Positions 56,966-64,000 of a DNA stretch of 64,000 bases are shown here, in pieces (within the stretch, counting starts at the first letter, position 1; the number at the start of each line of letters is the position of its first letter). The stretch covers positions 1 to 64,000 of the forward strand of contig JAZQKK010000019.1 in NCBI GenBank assembly GCA_045542115.1, read 5' to 3'. The translations under genes and the position numbers were made by a program. Source of the stretch: RGIG995 sp045542115. GTDB lineage: Bacteria; Bacillota; Clostridia; Oscillospirales; UBA644. Under the pieces are notes generated by a model, which had not been told where the DNA came from, did no database searches, and saw nothing but the letters and a program-made list of their open reading frames with translations.

Positions 56966-59900
56966 ATGCCTTTAACGTTGATTTTGGGCCGGGTAGGCTG
57001 TGGAAAGACCGCGTATATGGCGGATGAAATCCGTACCTTGATCGAGACCGGAACGGCCACGGGACAGATTACCTTATTGGTGCCGGACCAATATACCGTG
57101 GCCTCGGAACAATATTTTATGGACCGGGTAGGGGAAAAAAATTTCCGCCACCTCAACGTGACGTCTCTGAAATCCTTGGCCCGGACAGAATTTGCCCGCC
57201 ACGGGATCCCTGCCCGCTTCTTGGGAGAAGGGGGCAAGACGGTCCTGCTGAAAAAGGCCTTCGACGCCGTCTCTCCTTCTCTGAAACATTATCTGCCAAA
57301 CTACCGAAATCCCCGGTTTCTGGCCTTGCTTTTGGGGACGATAAAGGAACTGAAAGCCGCCGGCATTTCCGCTGACGAACTGATGCAGACCGCGAAAAAG
57401 GAGCAAAACGATAAACTTTACGACATTGCGATGATTCGCCAGGTCTACGAAGGATTTCTATCGGAAGGGTATTTTGACCCGGACGATGCCCCTGCCCGCC
57501 TGCGCAAATTGCTGGAAGAGACGGGGGATTTTGAAAACGAATTTGTTTTCGTAGCCAATTTCCGTACCTTTTACAACCGGGAAAGAAACATTCTTTTGCA
57601 GCTGGTGAAAAACGGCGCGAACGTTACCGTGGCCCTTCCCACCCAGACCGACGACCCGGACAAAGCCGGTCCTACGGCGGATGCGGCGGAAGAAGCCCGG
57701 AAATTGATTGCCTTCTGCCGGCGGATGGGAGAAGAATGCAGAGTTGTCAATCTGCAAAAAAACGCCTCTTTTTCTTCCGAAGAATTTGCCCTTTTGGAAT
57801 CGGAATGGGCCTGTCCCACGGGAAAGACTTTGAACGAAACGCCGGAGCATCTGCATTTGTTTTGCGGAGCGGACCGGTTTGACGAGGTGGAAAACGCCGC
57901 CGCCGTCATTGCCCAAAAAGTCCGGGAGGAAGGCTATCGGTATTCGGATTTTACCGTCATCGTCCGTTCTTTGGAAGATTACGCCGGAATTCTCGACCCG
58001 GTCTTCGACCAATACGAGATCCCTTTGTTTTATCATCGAAAGACCCCCTTGCGGCAACGAAATCCCCTGCCCCTGATCGTGGCGTTGTTTTCCTTGGCCA
58101 CGGAAGGGCTTTCCCGGGAATCGATGCTGTCCTTTGTAAAAAGCGGCTTTGTCTGCACCCCGGAAGAAGCCTCGCTGTTTGAACGGTACGTAAAGGTTTG
58201 GAGCATCAATTACAACCGCTTCCGCCTTCCCTTCACCCGTCCCATTTCCGGCCCCACGCAACAAGAATCGGACGGAGAAATCGCCTTGCGGGAAAAAGCG
58301 GAAACGGTGCGGGCAAAGGTGATCGCTACGGTAGACACCTTCGCGAACACCTGCAAAAACACCACGGTGCGGGGCATTTCCACCGCATTGTATGAGACTT
58401 TGGAAGCCTTGCGCGTAGCGGACACCTTAGAAAAGAACAGTGAATCCTATCGAGATTACGGAGAATACGAGTTGGCCTCCCGGCAAAAAAAGGTGTATGA
58501 GCAGTTGATTTTGGCTTTGGACGAAATAGTGCTCACCGCCGGAGATGATGCCGTAACGCTGAAAGAATACCGGGATTTGTTCTTTGCCGTCATCGATACC
58601 CACGACATTGCCATTCTGCCCACCTCCCTGGACGAAGTGACCGCCGGGTCGCCGGAGACCCTGCCAATGATTTCCCCCCGGTGCGTATTTGTTCTGGGAC
58701 TGAACGAAGGGGTCTTTCCGAAAAACATTGACGACAATCGCCTCTTGACCGACCAAGACCGGGAGCAATTGTCCCCCTTTGGCATCGGAGAGACCACCGA
58801 CGATAAGGTCTTGCACGAATTGTTTTACCTCTACCTCTCCCTCACCGCGCCCCGGGAAGAATTGTATCTTTCCTACGCCTCGGTGATCGGAGGAGAAGCC
58901 GCTCCCTCGTCGGCGGTAGAAAAGCTTCGCAAGATTTTCCCCCGGCTCACCGCCAACCGCTTCCGGGAGTCCGACCCCCATTCGCTACAACAACGGATCC
59001 AGCGGGAACGGGCGGCCTTTGGGTTGCATACCAAAACGCCGGTAGAAGAATTGGCGCGCTATTTTGAAGACCGTCCCGGCTACGGAGAATTACTGCAACA
59101 CCGGGAAGAACTTGCGGGGCTTTCCCCCCATACCGCCCGGGCGTTGTACCCCGAACACCTCTACATCTCTGCTTCGCGGGCCGATAAATTCCATCAATGC
59201 CAATACGCCTATTTTCTTCGCTACGGCTTGGGAATCTCCCCCCGGCAAAAGGCCGACTTAAACGCCTTGAACCGCGGAAATATCGTTCACGACGCCTTGG
59301 AAAAAATCATCTCCCAGGGATTGGATTGTTCCGACGAAGAATTGCACGAACGGGTGGTGCGATTCGGGGAAAAGCAACTGTACTTTTTCTACGGAGACGA
59401 AGAACCCCCCGCCCCCGTGCGAAGTTATTTTGAAGCGTTGATGAAGAAGATCGAACGTCTTCTCCGGCTGTTTCGCAAGGAATTTGCCGCATCCCAATTT
59501 GTGCCCTACGCCTTTGAAGTCAACGTAGGCATCGGAGACAAAGCGGTAGAAGCGGTCAAAATTCCTTTGGAACAGGGAACCCTGTCGGTCATCGGGAAAG
59601 TGGACCGGGTGGACGTGTTCGAAAAAGACGGCGTTTCCTACCTTCGGGTAGTAGATTACAAAACGGGAGAAAAGACATTCTCCTTTGACTTGGTGCGCAA
59701 CGGCATCGACATTCAGATGCTGATGTACCTTTACGCCCTGCAACAAAATTTGTTCCCCGGAAAAACCTGTCTCCCCGCAGGGGTACAGTACGTGGGAGCA
59801 AACCCCAAAACGGTGGCGGCCACCCGAAATCAGTCGCCGGAGGAATTGGTGTTGCAGTGGGAAAGAAATCTGCCCCGTTCGGGGGTCTATCTGAAAGACG

Positions 59901-60202
59901 CCTCGGTCATACAGGCGATGGACAACACCGAAGAACGGCTGTTTCTGAAAGTTCCTGCCGATTCCCCCTTCTTCATTACCCTGGAACGGTTCGGCAAATT
60001 GTTTGACGAGATTACCGAACTGTTAAAAACAATGGGGAATCAACTTCACGCCGGCGCCATTGCCAAAAACCCCATCAAGATACGAAGCCATTACAACAGT
60101 TGCCAATATTGTGATTTGAGGGATTATTGCCGCCATCCGGAAGAACGGGACGTGTTTGCTTCCGAACAAGGAAAGGAGAAAGACGATGTGTCCGTGGACT
60201 GA
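56966..60202 (+). CDS. addB: ATP-dependent helicase/nuclease subunit B (AddB)
   Basis: AddB, with AddA, resects double-strand breaks and recognises Chi in Firmicutes. The 1078-residue protein begins with a Walker A-like GRVGCGKT (residues 8-15). The RecB-type nuclease domain at the C-terminus has VVDYKTGEK (Asp897, Lys899). Cys745 together with Cys1046, Cys1049 and Cys1055 (CQYCDLRDYC) forms the iron-sulfur cluster typical of AddB. It overlaps addA by 17 bases. Confidence 0.95.
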   Translation: MPLTLILGRVGCGKTAYMADEIRTLIETGTATGQITLLVPDQYTVASEQYFMDRVGEKNFRHLNVTSLKSLARTEFARHGIPARFLGEGGKTVLLKKAFDAVSPSLKHYLPNYRNPRFLALLLGTIKELKAAGISADELMQTAKKEQNDKLYDIAMIRQVYEGFLSEGYFDPDDAPARLRKLLEETGDFENEFVFVANFRTFYNRERNILLQLVKNGANVTVALPTQTDDPDKAGPTADAAEEARKLIAFCRRMGEECRVVNLQKNASFSSEEFALLESEWACPTGKTLNETPEHLHLFCGADRFDEVENAAAVIAQKVREEGYRYSDFTVIVRSLEDYAGILDPVFDQYEIPLFYHRKTPLRQRNPLPLIVALFSLATEGLSRESMLSFVKSGFVCTPEEASLFERYVKVWSINYNRFRLPFTRPISGPTQQESDGEIALREKAETVRAKVIATVDTFANTCKNTTVRGISTALYETLEALRVADTLEKNSESYRDYGEYELASRQKKVYEQLILALDEIVLTAGDDAVTLKEYRDLFFAVIDTHDIAILPTSLDEVTAGSPETLPMISPRCVFVLGLNEGVFPKNIDDNRLLTDQDREQLSPFGIGETTDDKVLHELFYLYLSLTAPREELYLSYASVIGGEAAPSSAVEKLRKIFPRLTANRFRESDPHSLQQRIQRERAAFGLHTKTPVEELARYFEDRPGYGELLQHREELAGLSPHTARALYPEHLYISASRADKFHQCQYAYFLRYGLGISPRQKADLNALNRGNIVHDALEKIISQGLDCSDEELHERVVRFGEKQLYFFYGDEEPPAPVRSYFEALMKKIERLLRLFRKEFAASQFVPYAFEVNVGIGDKAVEAVKIPLEQGTLSVIGKVDRVDVFEKDGVSYLRVVDYKTGEKTFSFDLVRNGIDIQMLMYLYALQQNLFPGKTCLPAGVQYVGANPKTVAATRNQSPEELVLQWERNLPRSGVYLKDASVIQAMDNTEERLFLKVPADSPFFITLERFGKLFDEITELLKTMGNQLHAGAIAKNPIKIRSHYNSCQYCDLRDYCRHPEERDVFASEQGKEKDDVSVD

Positions 60203-63200
60203 GGCTCAACAGAAAGCCATTGAGACCCGGGGAGAAAATCTTCTGGTCTCCGCCGCCGCAGGCTCGGGGAAAACCGCGGTTTTGTCCGCCCGCGTCGTGG
60301 ATTTCGTCGCGTCGGGCCATTCTCTCGACCGGCTTTTAATCGTCACCTTCACCAACGCCGCCGCCGCAGAGATGCGGAGCCGCATTGCCCGGGATTTGGC
60401 CGCAAAATCCGCGGAAAATCCCTCGGACGCCCATCTGAGACGGCAGAGCTTGACCCTCTATAAAGCCAAAATTTGCACCATTGACAGTTACGGGATGGAC
60501 CTGCTTCGCCGGAATTTTCAGCAGGCGGGCATCTCTCCCGATTTTACCGTTTTGGACGAGACGGAATTGGACGTCATCAAATCCGCGGTCTTGCAACGGA
60601 TGATGGAAGAATATTACCGTACCATTCCCCAGGGCTTTTCGGAATTTGAAAGTCTGTTCGGCGGGGAATTGAACAGCCGAACGATGGAGACCGCCATTTC
60701 TTCCGTGGCACGAAAAATGGAATCCTTCCCCTTCGCAGACCAATGGTTGGAAGACCAAAAAGCCCGTCTTTCCGGCGCCGACGCCTGGTGCCGGGCGGCT
60801 TGTGATGCGGTATTTCCCATTTTGGAAGAATATCGGAATATCTTTGCTCAGATATTGGACAATTTCCCCTTTTCCGACAAAAAATTGGACCAGGTGCGAG
60901 AAGAGCATCTGCTCTTGACCGAATGTTGCGCCGCCTTGGAGCGGGGGGATTGGGACGAGGTCTGCCGGAGAGTCCGGGGGCATAAATTCGCCACTTCTCC
61001 GTCGGTGAAAGACACGTCGCCCAGAGAGGCCTGGCTCTACAAAGAATACCGAAACCGACTGAAAAGCTTTTTCAACACCGAACTTATCTTCACCCTGTCT
61101 TCCCGGCAATGCGAGGAAGATTTGACCCATCTTCGCCCCGGATTGGAATTTCTCTTTGACGCGGTCCACACCTTCCGCAAGCAAGTGCGGGAAGAGATGG
61201 ACAAGCGCTCCGCCTATTCCTTCTCCGCCTTGGCGGAAATGGCGTTGCATCTGACGGTAAAAGAATATTCCCACAAAACGGGGGAATTTACCCCGTCGAA
61301 AACCGCATTGCAGGAGAGAAGTCACTACGAGGAAGTACTGATTGACGAATACCAGGACGTCAACGACCTGCAAGACCTGTTCTTCCGTGCAGTCAGTGAC
61401 AACAACTGCTTTGCGGTGGGGGATATCAAACAGAGTATCTACGGCTTTCGGGGGTCCAATTCCGAGAATTTTCTCCGGAAAAAGGAGACCTGCAACGTCA
61501 TTGCCTTAAATAAAAATTTCCGAAGTCGGAAAGGAATTTTGGACTTCGTCAACTTCCTGTGCCGGGGATTGTTTACCCGGGACCTGGGGGGCATTTGCTA
61601 CGATGAAGAGGAAATGCTTTTTGCCGGCCGCCCCGAAGACGAAGCCTCCCCTTATCCCATCGACCAGACCCCCTCTCCCAACGTGGAACTGTTGCTTCTG
61701 CCGACGGCGGGGCAACGGAAGACGCTCCATTACCGGGAAGAAGCCCTGCTCTGTGCGAAATTGATTCGGGACGCCGTGGAAGGGGGAGCCACCGTATTCG
61801 ACAAAGAAACCAAATCCCCTCGCCCGATGCGCTATTCCGACGTGGCGATTCTGATGCGGGCAATGTCGTCTACCTCCCTCTACGAAGAAGTGTTCCGGGA
61901 ATGGGGGATTCCCCTGTTATCCTCGGATGGTGAAACCTTTTTGGATTCTCCGTCGGTCTGCGGCGTTTTGGCCTTTTTGCAGGCAATCGACGACCCCTGG
62001 GACGATATGGCCCTGTTTGTCACCCTGACGGGAAGCGTTTTTTCGCTGTCCGCGGAAGAGGTAGCGCTGGCGCGGCTGAAAAAGAAACAGGGAGCCTTAT
62101 GGGAAGGGCTGGTGGAATACGCCAAAGAAAATCCGCGGGCGAACCACGCCCTTCACACCCTGCAAAAATTCCGGATCCTTGCGGAAAATCTTCCCCTTCC
62201 CAAACTGATTTGGGAAGTTTACACCGCCACGGATTATCTGGCGCTGGAATCGGCCACCGACCCCTCTGCCCGGAGCAATCTGATGAAATTTTACGCCTTC
62301 GCCCGGCGGTATTCCGCAAACAACGGTCTGTTTGACTTTTTGGAATTTACCCAGCGGGCCAAGGACGTAGGAAAAGTGAAAGAATCGGGGAGTGCGCCCG
62401 ACGGGGACTTCGTCCGGCTGATGACCATTCACAAATCCAAGGGGTTGGAATACGCCTGGTGTATCATTCCGGAATTGGAACGCACCGGACGGGAGAACAA
62501 CGATTCCGTCCGTGTAGACAAAGACTTTGGAGTCGCCCCCAAGGTGAAAAACGAAAGCGGAACGGCGGAATACACCACACTGATGCGGGAGTTGATACAT
62601 TTTCGCAGTGACCGGAACGAAGTAGCGGAAGAGTTGCGGGTGCTGTACGTTGCCCTGACCCGCCCCCGGGATCGGCTGACGATGATAAGCCGCTGTTCCG
62701 ACAAATTGGAAAAATTGGACCTGCACGGGCTTCATTCCGAACAGGGTATCGTTCGCCTTATCGACCGGTTGGAAATGAACAGTTTCCGTGCCCCGGTGTT
62801 GGACCGGACGGTAGCCCACCCCGACGCAAAAATCATCCAATCCGCCTGGCTTGCCCCCGAATCGGAAGAAGGGCATCTCCGGGTCGACTTTGGAGAGATT
62901 CCCGAGGAGGTTCCCCCGGCAAAAACGACGCAAAAAACCCGTTGTAATCTGTCCGACGAGGAATTGAACCGCCGGTTTTCCTTTGCCTATAACAACCGGC
63001 TTTCCACCGTTCCCGCCAAAGTCTCGGTCACGGAGATCTCCAAATCTCCCGCCGACCCGGACAGCGAACTTCTCCTGCGGGAACCTCCCGTATCCAAACC
63101 CGGTTTTCTGTCGAAGGAGTTGACGGGGGCAGAAGCGGGAACTGCCATCCATACTTATTGCCAATTTGCGGACTTTGACCGCCCTGTGGAGGAAGAGATT

Positions 63201-63623
63201 GCCCGGCTTTTGAACCAAGGACACCTGACCCAAGAGGGGGCGGCCGCGCTGAACCGCAAGGACCTGGAACAGTTTTTACAGAGCGATTTGATGCAACGGC
63301 TCCGAACGTCTTTGGGATACCAACGGGAGGTGCGGTTTACCTGTCGGATTCCCGTATCCTATTACACCGGAAATCCGGGAGACGAGGGAGAAATGCTGTT
63401 GCAAGGGGCGATGGACCTTCTGTGGGAGACCGAAGAAGGGTACTGGATCGTGGATTTCAAATCCGACCGGGCCTCGGAAGAAGAATTGCTGCAACGGTAT
63501 TCCCGTCAGTTGAATCTCTACGCCGCCGCCGTGCGTCGCCTGTACGACAAGCCGGTGTTGGGGTGTAATATCTGGGCCTTCCGGTTAGGAAAAGCCCTTA
63601 CCGTAAAGGAAGAAGAATTATAA
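60186..63623 (+). CDS. addA: ATP-dependent helicase/nuclease subunit A (AddA)
   Basis: AddA is the UvrD-type motor and second nuclease of the AddAB recombination complex. ATG 60186 (MCPWTEAQQKAIETRGENLLVSAAAGSGKT) follows AGGAGAAAG and gives 1145 residues. Helicase motifs include Walker A (GSGKT, about 26-30), the DEYQDVNDLQ box near 390, and motif V/VI (TIHKSKGLEY, LYVALTRPRDRL). The nuclease motif WIVDFKSDRA contains Asp1090 and Lys1092. It overlaps the next gene by one base (TAATG). Confidence 0.95.
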   Translation: MCPWTEAQQKAIETRGENLLVSAAAGSGKTAVLSARVVDFVASGHSLDRLLIVTFTNAAAAEMRSRIARDLAAKSAENPSDAHLRRQSLTLYKAKICTIDSYGMDLLRRNFQQAGISPDFTVLDETELDVIKSAVLQRMMEEYYRTIPQGFSEFESLFGGELNSRTMETAISSVARKMESFPFADQWLEDQKARLSGADAWCRAACDAVFPILEEYRNIFAQILDNFPFSDKKLDQVREEHLLLTECCAALERGDWDEVCRRVRGHKFATSPSVKDTSPREAWLYKEYRNRLKSFFNTELIFTLSSRQCEEDLTHLRPGLEFLFDAVHTFRKQVREEMDKRSAYSFSALAEMALHLTVKEYSHKTGEFTPSKTALQERSHYEEVLIDEYQDVNDLQDLFFRAVSDNNCFAVGDIKQSIYGFRGSNSENFLRKKETCNVIALNKNFRSRKGILDFVNFLCRGLFTRDLGGICYDEEEMLFAGRPEDEASPYPIDQTPSPNVELLLLPTAGQRKTLHYREEALLCAKLIRDAVEGGATVFDKETKSPRPMRYSDVAILMRAMSSTSLYEEVFREWGIPLLSSDGETFLDSPSVCGVLAFLQAIDDPWDDMALFVTLTGSVFSLSAEEVALARLKKKQGALWEGLVEYAKENPRANHALHTLQKFRILAENLPLPKLIWEVYTATDYLALESATDPSARSNLMKFYAFARRYSANNGLFDFLEFTQRAKDVGKVKESGSAPDGDFVRLMTIHKSKGLEYAWCIIPELERTGRENNDSVRVDKDFGVAPKVKNESGTAEYTTLMRELIHFRSDRNEVAEELRVLYVALTRPRDRLTMISRCSDKLEKLDLHGLHSEQGIVRLIDRLEMNSFRAPVLDRTVAHPDAKIIQSAWLAPESEEGHLRVDFGEIPEEVPPAKTTQKTRCNLSDEELNRRFSFAYNNRLSTVPAKVSVTEISKSPADPDSELLLREPPVSKPGFLSKELTGAEAGTAIHTYCQFADFDRPVEEEIARLLNQGHLTQEGAAALNRKDLEQFLQSDLMQRLRTSLGYQREVRFTCRIPVSYYTGNPGDEGEMLLQGAMDLLWETEEGYWIVDFKSDRASEEELLQRYSRQLNLYAAAVRRLYDKPVLGCNIWAFRLGKALTVKEEEL

Positions 63624-64000
63624 TGGAATTGCGCCTGTATTTACCTCAATATAACGAACTTGCCTTCCGGGAACAACTGCTTTCCGACCCGGAAACAATG
63701 GCGTTTAACCGCTTTAAAGAACCTTCCCCCGATTATCACCCAAACACCGGATGTATTGATTTTCCCCGGAATTATTGGGCGTTGTGGTACGGCTTCTGGA
63801 TGGAGAAGGAACCGGAGAATTTTTACGCCGTCCTCGCCGACGGAAGAACGCCGGTGGGAGAAATCTCCTGGCATTTTGACGGCGAAAAATACAACGTGGG
63901 CATCATCCTTCTTGCCCGGCACCGGAAAAAGGGATATTGCGCCCCGGCCTTGGGTCTGTTGGCCCAAAGAGCCTTTGAAACCAACCATATCCCGGCCCTG
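63623..64000 (+). CDS. GNAT-type acetyltransferase-like protein (partial at right edge)
   Basis: The frame opens at ATG 63623-63625, overlapping the addA stop by one base, and stays open to the window edge (126 codons). The start reads MELRLYLPQYNELAFREQLLSDPETMAFN, and GEISWHFDGEKYNVGIILLARHRKKGYCAPALGLL resembles the core strand and the acetyl-CoA-binding R/K-x-x-G-x-x loop of GNAT enzymes. The substrate cannot be guessed from the part seen. Confidence 0.65.
   Translation, partial: MELRLYLPQYNELAFREQLLSDPETMAFNRFKEPSPDYHPNTGCIDFPRNYWALWYGFWMEKEPENFYAVLADGRTPVGEISWHFDGEKYNVGIILLARHRKKGYCAPALGLLAQRAFETNHIPAL

Overview
The window is a 64 kb chromosomal segment of a Gram-positive, spore-forming Firmicute, most likely class Clostridia (an Oscillospirales-type gut organism is my inference, not proven). 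The basis is the full S10-spc-alpha ribosomal superoperon in Firmicute order, zinc-type S14, L31 and Adk, AddAB instead of RecBCD, an HPr carrying both His15 and Ser46, near-consensus sigma-A promoters with 17-base spacers, and the sporulation genes spoIVB and sigG. There is no sign of a prophage, transposase, CRISPR array or plasmid function.

Layout. 1-13.5 kb (minus strand): rpsJ-rplCDWB-rpsS-rplV-rpsC-rplP-rpmC-rpsQ-rplNXE-rpsNH-rplFR-rpsE-rpmD-rplO-secY-adk-map-infA-rpmJ-rpsM-rpsK, driven by a strong promoter at about 13.5 kb through a 330-base structured leader. The left edge shows the rpsK frame without a stop, running in frame into what looks like the start of rpsD. 13.6-17.5 kb: a DUF1292 protein, a candidate structured small RNA with its own terminator, and a minus-strand ptsH-uvrC-thuA-like operon. 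17.7-24 kb: spoIVB, a cytosolic GH20-type hydrolase, a SLOG-like gene divergent from an XRE repressor with an obvious shared operator, small membrane and lipoproteins, and tRNA-Val. 24-34 kb: a LuxR-type regulator preceded by three 33-base-period repeats, a Cys-rich small protein translationally coupled to a 1591-residue VWA/pilin-like surface protein, and a MacB/FtsX-type ABC transporter.

34-43 kb: thrC-thrB divergent from rpmE, an AraC regulator divergent from a DMT transporter and a Gfo/Idh/MocA oxidoreductase, a DUF4349 lipoprotein, tRNA-Gly and tRNA-Ala, and a nucleoside hydrolase. 43-49.5 kb: a DUF6528 lipoprotein, a GH1 glycosidase, and a minus-strand catabolic-looking cluster (MDR dehydrogenase, decayed Gfo/Idh/MocA gene, dehydroquinase-like aldolase, quinone reductase) divergent from a second AraC regulator. 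49.6-54 kb: a DUF5058 membrane protein, a second membrane protein and an M20 peptidase as one operon, then DUF5684 and a DUF2156 aminoacyltransferase-like gene. 54-64 kb: an MFS carrier, sigG, DUF2752, and addB-addA followed by a GNAT-like gene cut by the right edge.

The housekeeping parts (translation, secretion, recombination, repair, threonine synthesis, sporulation) are conventional. The points most worth a second look are the periodic leader repeats at 24.28-24.37 kb, the orphan structured RNA at about 14.08-14.37 kb, the coupled Cys-rich protein/adhesin pair, the missing rpsK stop, the XRE/SLOG operator region, the dispersed CTTTC palindromes, and the DUF5058/M20 module. I did not identify a clear-cut new defence or mobile system.
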